Counted from the stretch's first letter, positions 1-11,400 are shown. The stretch: 19,449 nt of DNA from Phoronis ovalis (GCA_028565635.1 JAOXYB010022514.1:2417-21865), one strand, 5' to 3'. The notes: generated by a model from the letters alone, not told the origin. Program-made: numbers and translations.

Positions 1-376
1 GAGAATGCTTTATTTAAGCTGTCTTTAATATAAAAATGTCAAAAAAATATAAGCTTCCATAATATATTTTTTAGTCCAGCAAATTTAATTTTTGCTAATT
101 TCCCAGTGACCCTCCCATATCTGCATGTAGATAAACTTGTTAAAAAAGCAACGTACAAGGAAATATTTCTCTCTGTAGCAGCTGTGATTTTATAATACTG
201 TGGTTTTTTAGTATATGATCAGAGATGTTGTAATGCGAACGTGGAGTCCAAGATTATTATGTAGCTAAAAATGTTTTAAAATAATAGTATATATACTCTC
301 TGCTAACACATGAGGGCTAAGTTTAATAAAGGTATATGACAGAATTATAAAGTAAAGTTTGCTCTTGTTTCTGTAG
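1..376. other. AT-rich noncoding DNA, probably an intron of the upstream gene
   Basis: No coding signal is seen here. The stretch ends in a good splice acceptor, a pyrimidine-rich run followed by TAG at 374-376. It is therefore best read as the 3' part of an intron of the upstream plus-strand gene whose exon begins at 377. A short minus-strand ORF at 265-462 runs across this boundary and is taken as an antisense shadow. Confidence 0.4.
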
Positions 377-514
377 GTTTTATTCTTCATTCCGCCATTG
401 AATGTCAAATCATCACATGCGAACATCTCATCAGGACTGTGCGAACTTATGAATATCACCAATTTGTTTTAATGCCCAAAAATGGAGTTTACCAACTGCT
501 TAACACAAGGGCAG
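377..514 (+). CDS. Internal coding exon of an unrecognised upstream gene
   Basis: The exon is bounded by a strong acceptor (CTTGTTTCTGTAG before 377) and a near-perfect donor (GGCAG|GTAAGG at 514/515). One of the three frames is open through all 138 bases, phase 1 in and phase 1 out. It starts FILHSAIECQ, includes VRTYEYHQFVLMPKNG and ends QLLNTRA. The composition is that of a folded protein (aromatic, aliphatic and charged residues mixed), unlike the low-complexity neurabin N-terminus downstream. The other two frames hit stops. I do not recognise the family and assign no function. It is unlikely to be neurabin coding sequence, because a TGA at 1386-1388 lies in frame just upstream of the neurabin start. 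It most likely belongs to the 3' end of a neighbouring gene on the same strand. The alternative is a noncoding 5' exon of neurabin that is open by chance. Confidence 0.5.
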
Positions 515-859
515 GTAAGGTTACTGATTTATAAATAAAAAGGTACTAACTATACCTATATCAACACATATAGTTTAGCTTCAGGTATAAAAAACATTGT
601 ACTATATGCCCCCTGTAATGGATTTGTAAAAACTGGACTAGTAATCAATAAGTGCACCTGTTCTGTTTAATGCCTCTGCAGCTTTGTTATGAATGCAATA
701 ACACAAAACATTGCTGCTACATAATGAAAGTATATATGAACTCTGCTAGACCTTTTGTTCGGACTTACTGAATGCAATGATTGCATTCATTATGTAAGTT
801 TAAACTATCATGAAAGCACTAATAAAATTCATTACTGTATCTTGTTTTGATTTCAACAG
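515..859 (+). other. Intron of the upstream gene
   Basis: This is GT-AG bounded DNA between the two upstream-gene exons, about 345 bases and AT-rich. It contains one notable hairpin (763-799), described separately. No coding signal is seen. Confidence 0.4.
763..799. repeat. Imperfect palindrome / hairpin
   Basis: GAATGCAA (770-777) and TTGCATTC (781-788) form a perfect 8-bp stem around a 3-base loop. Outside them ACTTAC (763-768) pairs with GTAAGT (794-799) across an asymmetric bulge. GAATGCAAT also occurs just upstream near 690, inside a second small TGTTAT/ATAACA palindrome. The stem lies within an intron. It could be a remnant of a foldback element, or chance. Confidence 0.45.
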
Positions 860-905
860 TTTGTCATGTTATGTATCATCAAACTACAGAATCAGATAAA
901 CCAAG
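860..905 (+). CDS. Last or penultimate coding exon of the upstream gene
   Basis: The acceptor GATTTCAACAG precedes 860. Joining the preceding exon's single leftover G gives GTT and an open frame reading VCHVMYHQTTESDKP. Two endings are possible. One is a donor AAG|GTGTGT at 905/906, leaving two bases. The other is readthrough to the TAG at 928-930, giving a C-terminus RCVALLKI. If the donor is used, the next acceptor (before 1182) is in compatible phase and ends the protein with RISVYL and the TGA at 1198-1200, inside the neurabin leader. I see no AATAAA between 930 and 1403, which slightly favours splicing onward. The exon is short, so the call depends on splice sites and phase alone. Confidence 0.4.
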
Positions 906-930
906 GTGTGTAGCCTTATTAAAAATTTAG

Positions 931-1181
931 CCTGTTTGCCTTACATGTTACACAACCATATGTCTATTTCTGTCCTAATACACTGTAATTAGTAAATTGG
1001 TTGGGGTTAAAACTAATTGCCTGCAAAAGTGGATAGTAGAAGGATATCTGGCACATCCCCAACTGCTTATAGGTTTACAAACTAAAAACTATAAACTAGG
1101 AGTTATTGAACTGTATATTCAACTTATGTAGCACATAGTATTAATATGATGTTATTCATTGTTTTCTTTTTAAATTTCCAG
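931..1181 (+). other. Noncoding stretch ahead of the neurabin leader
   Basis: No ORF is seen. It ends with a pyrimidine-rich acceptor (TTTTCTTTTTAAATTTCCAG at 1162-1181). This may be an intron ending at 1181, or it may hold the neurabin promoter. A TATAAAC at about 1090-1096 is the only TATA-like string I see, and it is weak evidence. Confidence 0.3.
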
Positions 1182-1403
1182 GATTAGTGTCTACTTATGA
1201 AGAAAGAAACGGAACAAGCAAGCTTCATTAATACATTTAGGAAGGCGGCCTTATAATCATCCATTATCCCCATCATCGCATTTGTTCACAGTTGTCCAAC
1301 ATTTTGCATGTGAAGCAATGTAGAACATATATTTTTAGACATACGCCATTCTAAAGTTTCATTAATTTTCAACTCATACCGACGGTGACAGACTAATTAT
1401 AAG
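1182..1403 (+). other. PPP1R9A/B-like: Probable 5' untranslated leader of the neurabin gene
   Basis: The segment follows a good splice acceptor and runs without a splice donor into the neurabin start codon. The leader contains an in-frame TGA at 1386-1388, so translation of neurabin cannot begin further upstream. It also holds three upstream ATGs with short or immediate stops, described separately. The transcription start is not visible; the leader may begin at 1182 by splicing or nearby by initiation. Confidence 0.5.
1197..1256 (+). promoter_or_regulatory. 19-codon upstream ORF in the neurabin leader
   Basis: ATG at 1197 opens a 19-residue peptide (MKKETEQASFINTFRKAAL) ended by TAA at 1254-1256. 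Two ATGs immediately followed by a stop come next: ATG-TGA at 1308-1313 and ATG-TAG at 1318-1323. All lie in the predicted leader, upstream of the neurabin ATG at 1404. Upstream ORFs and ATG-stop elements commonly reduce translation of the main ORF. Whether they do so here depends on the leader being transcribed from 1197 or earlier. Confidence 0.4.
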
Positions 1404-2412
1404 ATGGATACTATTGTTGCCGAAGGTAGCATTCGCCAAGAAATATTAGCTCTTAGCCGTAATCGGAGTGGAAGTAAATTATTAGGCAGTGATGAGAACT
1501 TAGACGCTTCTGAAGAGAAAGTCACAAAAACTGAAGTAGGAGGTAATCGCTTTTATGGAAAGGTGAATCGCATAAAAAATTTGTGGGAACATACTTCAGA
1601 TCCAGGAGATAACCCTCCAGCAGTGAAAGCTCCGTTGGTAAGAAAGCATTCCCCTGTCCGACCTGTTGTTAATAACAATGCGGACTTACACAGCAAAACT
1701 AGAACAGAAGGGAGTGAATCTCCTCCTAGGCATCATTCTAGAGCAGAAAGGGGTGTATCTCCGTCTAGGCGGCATGCAGTCAATTTGAGATCGGAAAGAA
1801 GTGTATCTCCTGTCGGAACGCATGTGGTCACTTCTAATAGGTCTGCAGAGAGGCCCACTGATTTTGGAAACAAGATTTCGAGTGTTAACTCTAACGAGCT
1901 TCATGCACGACCTGCGATTGCTACTGATAAATCGCCCGAGATTAAACGTAGAAATGTTGATGCAGCTTTGTCAACCTCTTATGATAAGGGAAAGCCTAAA
2001 ATCAGTCATGTGCAGCGATTTAGAAACACGCGAGCAATGTTCCAACAAATGGAAAGAGAAACGCAGAAACAAATTCGTCCATGGGAGAATCGTCATGTAT
2101 CGCCTGTCAGAGCGCCTGGCGGTGTATCGCCGCGTTCCCCAACCTCAACAGAACAAGACGCTGCGGCAAAATCTCGGTCAACTTCAGATCCTGCGGAAAT
2201 AGAAAAGATTGCCGACAGTCGCGTTAGTAAATCGGCAAGAGATTACAGACCAAGAAAACATTCGGCAGATAGTGTGCTGGATTCGGAGGATAGCCACCAT
2301 ATGAATGGGTCAGCCGAGCCGCACATGAGAAATCAACGACAACAAGAATTTACCAAATCGGAAAGTGACCTCACTGTTCAACAGAAGTATCCATCGACAG
2401 TGCCTTCTACAC
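1404..2412 (+). CDS. PPP1R9A/B-like: Neurabin exon 1: actin-binding N-terminal region
   Basis: The start ATG at 1404 has a strong context (AAG before, G after) and an in-frame TGA at 1386-1388 upstream, so this start is secure. The exon encodes residues 1-336 and ends at the donor TACAC|GTAAGT (2412/2413) in phase 1. VNRIKNLW (54-61) matches the vertebrate neurabin VNRIKNLF motif. [16 protein letters not shown] (204-219) resembles the family's TETRKMFE block. Both lie in the F-actin-binding N-terminus of the family. Between them is a disordered basic/serine stretch with repeated VSP motifs (GVSP 117-120, SVSP 133-136, HVSP 231-234, GVSP 240-243) that are candidate proline-directed phosphosites. 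The overlapping plus-strand ORF at 1801-2202 and the minus-strand ORF at 1686-1904 are shadows. Confidence 0.9.
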
Positions 2413-5400
2413 GTAAGTGAATCAAAAAGATGCGATGATAAGTATACTGCATAAATCATGTAGTACTTTGAAAAGGAAATGTTTCCCAAGATTTAAATTT
2501 TTTTTTTCCTCAAATAAGGCCAAAAAGCGACATGGAAATACTGGTGATCATAAATCACTTCAGTCATGTGTTCCTTAAGATTTAAAGTAAACATGTTTTA
2601 CGCCTAAATGAGCTTGGGTAATGTTTCCTGTTATTTGCTAGGCGATTGAAAAGGTTAAATTATACTGACCTAGTTTTTTGCCATGGTCTGAACAATTGGC
2701 ATTTTACGGAATTTATATCACTATAGATTGGCCAGTTGTTGTAATTATGTGGTAGGAGCCACAGTAAACAAGGGACTGCTGTAGTTACAGGCTGCTTACA
2801 TTTCCTAGTGTACCGGACCGCCATTAGTAGGCACATGGCTTGTTTAGCTCGGACACATTTTGTTTAGCCCACTTGTCATTATGTCAGATTGTCAGTTCGT
2901 CTAATTGATACAATTTACCAAAAGCACTCCTGAGTTCTGTTAGCGCAGTCAGTTGATAAATTCACTGCACAATTTTCATTGGTGAAGCATAGATTTTGAT
3001 AACGGTATATAAGAGACACCTAGTAGGAAAATATGGAACTACCTTTTATAGTAAAGTATTATAATTAGATTAAATACGAAGCGGAACACAACATCTGAGT
3101 TTACTTAGATTGCATCCAGTGATAAATACTCCATGATAAATGATAGCTTCATCCACTGATACTGACGAATAGTATCTTCCAGATAATTAGGACAATATTC
3201 AGGTCACAGATATCGCCTAATTATAGCAAGAATAATTAATAACGATTCACCTATGGATCTAGCTATTAGAACAGCACCCAGTTTTATTAACTAACTGACC
3301 CTCAAGGTAGCGCTGTAATGTCAAGTCGTTGTGGTCGACAAAATATATACATGTACCACTGTTGTGTAAAAGATCAGTTAAGACATACACTTCGACAGAC
3401 CCCCTTCTTCAGAGTCAAATATGACTTTTGAAACAGTCACAATAGGCAAAGCGCAATGGGTTTTTCATATTTGTGTTCAGTTTGATGAAAGGATTAGTTC
3501 AAGCAACAAAACACAGTAGCCACAAGTGTGGATCTGTTTCAGTGGTAAGCGAGGTGTTCTAGACTCTGGCTAAATAGCTGCAGTGTGCACCTGAAACTCA
3601 GTAAAAAAGCGCAAATAAGACTTTTTGAAGAAGGGCTCTAGATTGCAATAAAAACCTCAAAAGTGCTTTTGGTAAATTGTACCCAGTAGATGATCCGGTG
3701 GTGCGCACTCAACAGAATGTGTCGGTGCTGCACCGACTACGTGTATAAGTTGTTAGGGACTCGTGATATCTCTGTGGTGTGAGGCTGCGTGTGCAGGCTT
3801 AGTGTGTAACTCGCTTAGTGTGTTTTCCCGTGCTTGATTGCCATGATTTGTTGCTTATTGTTAATGTCTGCTTCGTAGTGCTAAAGGACATACGTACTTT
3901 GTCCACAGGTGCAAGGGCATTGTGTGCTTATAGATATCAGGGTTACAGAAAAAAAATGTGGTGATTACAAAGGAACCACAAAAGGAAGTTGCCGTCACTC
4001 ACAGCTATAACCGTGTTCTATACACTTTGAATTGCTTACTCTTAAGTCTCCTTGGAGCCAGCGATATTCTCTAGCTGTCTGCTATAATAGCCTAGTATTT
4101 TTTACCCGCACTATTGCTTAGTCTAACAGTATTTTAGTGTTCTACCAGAATTCGATGTGTGCCTCTTCTTTACAGTTGCTTACAAACCAGCCTGTCCTGT
4201 TTCTGTTGGCCTCCTTGCTTGATATGAATGCCTGTTGAATTTGAGAAACTGACAGTATTCATGATCACAAATTAATATCTATTTGCAAAACTACCTGGAC
4301 CCATTTGTTTAAGAAACTGAAAGTAATTTTACATAAAAATAAACTTTTCATTCTCAACGAGTGCGCTTTTTGTTGTTGTTAATTTTGTGTAGAGCCCTGA
4401 ATGTTCCAGCACTGGGTGTACCGAAAGTTGTTTCTGTTGACTCGTAGAAGGATAAGATATTCAGAATATTGACATTAAGGTAGTTTTATCTGTCCTGATA
4501 TATAGCAGTTAAAGCTAGTGAATAGAACTTCTTGATTGGTTTTAAACTACTGAACCTCGATTGGCCACTAACATTCAAGAAGTTGGAACATTTTTATCCG
4601 TAACAAACCTATTCCTCTGAATATCTCATCTTGGCACCTCGTCTTTACGTGTGCCTGTGCTGTTGTACCTGTGCTGTTGCATGTTGTCACGCTTTACATC
4701 TCTTTGTCCCTGTCTAGGTAAAAAACTGCTACAATATGAAGAAGAGGCAAGCCGTGACTATCATACCATACCCGCTGTACAACCTAATCGATTCCTTCAG
4801 AGATCTCAGCCTGATTCTGTACCCCCGCCCTTACCCCCGCGTCCACCATCTGCAGGTAGAGATGTGCATACAAAATCAGAAAAACCTTCATATGTATCCC
4901 CTCCGGCTGTAAACAATAGATCACACCTGGGGAGATCCCGCCCGCCTGTTTACCCTCGACACACAAGTGACTCGGACAATCTGTATTATAAAGCAAGTAG
5001 TTCGGAAGATTTGCCCTCTGCTAAGTCGGACAGACCAAGAAGACCAGTGTCAGGTAACAACAAGAAGAACGAGTTTTGAACTTAGCTTGTTGTAAGAAAT
5101 GTTTGCTGATGATATGTATATGTGGTTGTGAGTCTGTCTATTTGTGTTGTGTAGTGTAAACATATCCCTGTTTGTCAATGGCTGTTATAAGATGTTTATA
5201 CATTATGCCTTCGCTGTTTATATTATGAATATAATGTGTTGCTGACTATTAGCTGTGCATAGAAAAAAACGACTTTGCATTCACCAGTGGCATATGAAAC
5301 CAAACCCAGTCGTTCCCACAAATTTTCTACAATGAATGGCATGCAAGCGGGTGGAAAGTTGAGAGATTGATTATTCCTAATTGTTTTGGTTCGATTGAGT

Positions 5401-8400
5401 TTGTTTTGTTGTATTCTTTTAAGCCAAAAAATGTCCAGGTAAGTTGTTGATATGATATGTGACTATTGTCTCATTCAACTTTTGTTTCTTTCAGCTGATG
5501 TTTCATATTTGCCCTCCAGATATAGCAGCACAGCGGCACCACCTATCCCTAATCGGTTATCAGGTGACCACTCTTCATCTGTACCTATGCGAGAACAGTC
5601 GGAGGACAGACGAGAAATGCTAAAGAGACTCAGTGTTGAAGATATCCAAGCGTCCCTATCTAATGCAGATAATTATTGGGACGGGCGGGGACTTAGTGAT
5701 ACCTTTAAACATTCATCTGAAATTGCGGAAGCGCAAAGAATAAATGAGGAGAAAGAAAATGAAAAGTTGCGAAAAGAATCACAGGCAAAGAATGTACGTC
5801 CATGGGCTAAATATAAAGCTCAAAGAGCGTCGAGGACATCAGATGTTGGAGATGACAAAATTAAAGATTTAGCTGATTTTCAGAATTCAAGTATAGAATA
5901 TCTCAATAGGCGACAGAGCGATGCTATGGCAGAGACTCCCGATTCAGAAGAAACGAGAAGTTCAGACACAACAGCTTCGCCACAGTCAAACACATTCTCA
6001 CCAACTTTAGTTGAGGAGTCGGAAAATATAGAAAGCCAAGACCTAACATCAGAAGATATGATACAGCCAGAAACTAATGAACTATCACATGCACAAATAA
6101 CTAATTTCTATGCTCGAGTTGGAAGTATTCCACAGACAAATTCACATGCAAATTCCTACGATCGAGCTGACAGTGTTCCTCAAACTAATATTGATGATCT
6201 AGATGACTCGGACCATGATGACGACCAGGACTATTCTCAGGATGTTTTAAATAACCAAACGCTATCGTCTGACGTGCCTCTGCAGAAAAAACCAAGTCCG
6301 GTGGAAAGTACTGAAGAAATGTCAACAGTTGAACAAGAGGACCTATTTAGTACCAAGTAAGTGTCATTGTTTTTATTATTTTTAGGAGTTTTTAAAGGTC
6401 AACATGATTACAGCACGATTGTGTATTGGCTGATGCTGAATTGTGTTTGGTGCTGTGCCGTATGCATGTATTGATTGGGAATTCTGTGTGCTAATTAAAG
6501 GATGTGATGCATTGTTTGAACACTGTAAGTGTTGATAAAGTGATAATGCCTCTAGCTAAATTTAAATGTTACCAGCAGATGTCACTGCTTATCCATGTTA
6601 AACGAGGTATTGCAGTCGCCTTGTACTAAAACTTTGAGGGTGATAGTATTATGAACATTCATGTTTTGGTAGACTTATAAAGTACTATAATATATATTAT
6701 CTAGCAACAAAGTAAAGTCTACAACTCTAATCACAGCTAATTGTTCTGGGGCATTGTCCTGGAGCTAAGTACACAAGTGAGACATAGTTTGTAAACATTC
6801 CTGTCAAGTGAGTCTAATCCCTGTACTCATCTCTGTTTGTCTTTCAAGTCTTTCCTGAATATCATATTTTGTATACATTCCTTTTATATGATTCCAGGTT
6901 TTTTCAAGTTCTTTATCCTTCCTCCTTGTTTATTTCTATAATTACATTTATTAATTATCCTAACGTGATACATAGTCGAAATACTTTCTGGTTATAAAGA
7001 TAATGGCCAGGAATAATAGTGCCAGCTAAAGTTGCATAGGCTGTGAAACTGAAAGAAATATAAGGTACCTCTCAGTGTCAGGAACTGATGTGCATCAGAA
7101 TTAATGAGATGATAATAACAAGCCAAAAGTGGAATTTTCATAGTCTTTATAGGTTTCTAGCCCATATGTTCATTACTAGTCTAAGTTTAGACCCTTGTTG
7201 TATTTTTAAATTCTTTTTTGTTAAAAATTGAGTTTAAATCCCTGTATAAATTTTTATCCCTATATCTGATAATAATATGCACTATTAATTTTAAAACAAA
7301 TGTTTGACTTTTTCTAGTTTATAGTTTAAAACAATTTATTTAGTACATTTATAAGATATATAGGTCTGTGTTAGGGACTAGTTCATTACAATTGTAAACT
7401 TTTATGATTATTACTCATAGTGTAAGTTTTATGTTCTTAAATACTTTTATTTGCCATAAATATATTTAAATTTCATTTATGTACTGAAAAATGATTAGAT
7501 AATTTCTAGAAAGATATATGACTGATGAATCCTTTAAAAAGCATAATTCACAGTTTTACACCAAGAAGTCTCTCCATATACCAGTATCATGACTCTGAAC
7601 GCTATTCTGAAACATAGTTCTTGCGGATTAACTCTTCTGTTCATGCTTGTTCAACCTGTCATGTCCATGTACTACAGCAAGCAACATGTTATCCTACATA
7701 TTATTAACAATACAAACATTGAATAAAAATTACATTCTGATTGAGTCAGAAATGTCTAGCTTGGCAACCATATAGTTAAGTACATGGGTAAGAAGAGATC
7801 TGTGGTTTATGGTCCATATATTGTCATCATGTTGCACATATACTGGAGGTTGTATGTAATACCTCTAAGGTAGGCCTTGTATTATTTAACATAAATATAA
7901 AGGCATATATTGGACAATTAGTACAAATCCTGTGTAATTATCAAGAAATTATATCTTATATAATAGACATATTACAGTATACATTTACTTGTAAGCTGAT
8001 CAAGTTTCAAATTTGTTTATTATCAATTGTTATCTCAAGCAGGAAATGTGTATACCTTTGCACTCAAACCAGGTAATAATTTGTATAGTTTTATTTACTA
8101 CATAAATTTAGATAACTTGGTATAAGACTCAGATATTTCTGTTATGAAATCCTTGGCAGATAATTAATACAATACATAATTAGCATGATATTTCAAAAAC
8201 GTTTTTTATTCTTCTGGTTGCTCATCAGTTCCTGCTCAGTCTGGTCAGTGTAGTATGCTAGCTTGCCTCTGTAGTGTGACAGTGGTTTGCTAAAGAGAAA
8301 AATCCTTGTCTTGTGATACAGCGGGAGATAATTTTATTTGTTATAATTATCTCTGATCGCCCAAATTTTCTGTAGTTCATGAGCGGAAACTAGTTATCGA

Positions 8401-11400
8401 TTTCTCAATAAGAATTTAAAAGGAAATATTTTCGCAGTTTATGCGAATTTGCTGATACCTTTGAATTCTGAGTATGCTTGTGATAAAGGATGCGTGGTAT
8501 TTTAAACATGTCTGACATCTGTGGTGCATATTCATTTTGAAGTGTCTTTTTTTTCAGCAATTTATACACGTAACCTTTTATCAATACTGCCCCCTTCTCT
8601 TTATCAATAAATTTGATATAAAGATTCCAGGTTGTAATGTGTATATCTTGCAAGATTTGATCCTAAGTTGTAAACAAACACTGCATGTTCTCCACAATAC
8701 ATTGTGTATTACATCAAGATCAAATAACAAGCTTTTAAACAAACAATGCCTGCATTCTTCACTCTCACAATGACATCATTAGCTAATTGGCAAGTGTTTA
8801 GGATTCATTTGGCACTTGATTTTGGGTATACATATTGGACTATGTAAAGTTAAAAAGTTAAGCGTGACAGTTTATTGCAGTTTAATTTGTTGTTGCTTTT
8901 AACAATTAATACACCATTGTAGCTGGGGAATTTTGTTTATTAGGTAACTGTTGATTACGGTTTAATAGATGTGACATTTTCGTCACCTTTGATTATATAT
9001 ATATTAAAATGTTTTGAGAGACGCACTGAGGTAACGGTTTTAGACTGCATAGGAGATATAAGCAACCGCTGACTGCATTTTGAAATAGAAGTTAACTAAT
9101 CGTTAAAGATTAAAATAGAATTAAATTGCAATTCAGATTTAGTCTAAGGATTATACTTGCCTAGTGGGAGTTTTACATGACCTTAGCTCAGAATCATAAG
9201 TTGTGATTCACAACAGGTTTGATGGCGATTGACTCGGAGATAGAAAGCATGAAGCTTCCTGAAGCCAGGTAAGACTTTTGTATAAGGGTCACTTGCTTGA
9301 TGTGCTGTTAATGACAAAACTGTATTGCCCATGAAGGTGCTTTTAAGCGGAAGATAAAATTTGACTATGTATTCCATATAATAACAGGTTTCTGTTGCAA
9401 TGAGGCTTGACCATTGAACATCTGTGTGCATAACAATTCTATATGATTTGCTTATGTGAAGGTAGACTTGCAGAAGTTAAAAATGTTTTTTAATCTGGAA
9501 ATGTTAATTCAAAATCTGATTAAAAAATAAATCTCATTCATGATTCTTATTTTTAATTTATTTTTTTTCTTATTCTCAAAGGCATAAGTCAGTGAAATGT
9601 TAGAAATATAATTTTTGATGTAAAGCATGCCCACTAAAAATATGACATTATGTCTTGTATAAGAATTTTTATCTCGATTTATGTTAAAAATTTTAGCCAG
9701 GCTACCTTGGACTGCCTAGTGTGCCAGATAGATAAATATTAGATAGTGAAATGAATTAAGTTTTCATGTATATTCCAAACAAACTAACTGACTTTCATAA
9801 TGCATATTAATACTTTAAGTTCATAATCATGAAGCCAGCATTCACTTTTAATTCAACAGTGACCTGCAACATTTTAATTTTTTGATGTAAGGTGTTTTGT
9901 AATGTGTGGATTCTTCGTCACTTGTACTTGTAATATTTTATTGTACTTGTATTCTAGAACTTTGCTTGTACAAACATTATATGAAGTGAGATTGATGAAC
10001 AATATATCTTGTCCAAATGCTTGATTACAATGTTGCTTATAGCCTGATTTGTTATGTAATTGATGTAAAATTTGTGATAACAATCCTAAGCAGCAACATT
10101 ATGATGATACTTTATGTAAACTATAGACTAATGAAACTCCACATTTATAAGCTACAGCATTGTGATGGTGCTTCAGACTATAATTAATGAAACTTCAAAT
10201 GCATGAATAGTGCGAGTTTATACTTTAGTAATTAGCTGTGAGTCAGATGATTTTACTTCATCTGTACTTGGTTCAAAACAATTACAGGCATTGAACCTAT
10301 GAGACCTGTTACAGGCATTGAACCTATGATACCTGTTACAGGCATTGAACCTATGAGACCTGCAGCAGTTCGTGTAGGCATAAAAGGCGAATATTTCAAC
10401 TTTTGCCTGTGGTAACACATGAGATACAATTTCTAACAGTAAATATGGACAGTCATATAGTGGCCACAAAAGTTACCTAAACTGTCTTCCCTGTAAATCA
10501 GGACTTAGTAAAGCAAAATGCATTGTCAGAAAAAATTGTAACTTTACAACTCGTTTAAGTATCTTTACAGCATTATGGAATCGTAAGTTTTTACGGAAAT
10601 CATAAATATTTATGGAATCATAATTTTTTGCGGAAATCGTTAATATTTATGAAATCGTAACATTACAATGTTTCCAACAATGAGCCCCTGATAACAAATG
10701 AGAAATGTAGTATATACAGATTAAAGGTATTGCTCATGTGGCTATTGAATATTTTATTTATAAAACATAAAACATTTCACTTAATGTAGGTATTTGTTTT
10801 GGATCAAAGACTTCAGTAGTAATTTAACTGCAATGGAGGGTATTGTCACAGTGGTGGTGAAAATCACCAACACGCAAACATGATATCAATAGAACCTTTG
10901 TATTGATTTTAACCTGGGTAAAAATGTGTCAAGTATCTTGTAGGAAGCCAGTGACACGATATCAGTAGGTGCTTCTGAATGAATTATGCCACAAATAAAA
11001 ATGTGGATTTGTAGATAAAGCATTTTTACAGGGAGTAGTGTCATGATGTTAGTACACAATAGATACCTTGTATTGATTATCTCTTTGTGGCAGCTGCATG
11101 ATTTTTCTCCTATAGGGACCGCTGGTATTTGTTGTTGTGCTTTGTGTAGTTATAAAATCAATGTTAATTGCATTTCAGATCAATTATCATAAATGAATTC
11201 TATTATTATTATCATAGACTGCTCATCTTTATTTGCATTTATATTATAATAACATGTTTTGTTTATTATGTCCAGCACTTTACATGAATTTGATATTCAG
11301 ACAATCAAATTTGTCAACCAAGTGTTAATGTATTGAAATTAGAGCATGGACTGTCTTGTTTTTTGTCTTTGTCTCTGTATTATATTGGACATTTGGAAGA

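Noticed and set aside
1801-2202. 133-codon plus-strand ORF in an alternative frame of exon 1
   Set aside because: It overlaps the securely identified neurabin frame entirely and has no recognisable features; the low-complexity exon leaves other frames open.
7842-7870. Small hairpin (GAGGT...ACCTC) slightly resembling a let-7 type sequence
   Set aside because: The stem is only a few base pairs and the mature let-7 sequence is absent.
10218-10469. Minus-strand ORF with a periodic HRFNACNRS peptide
   Set aside because: The periodicity comes directly from the 27-bp tandem repeat; there is no promoter, splice or homology support.
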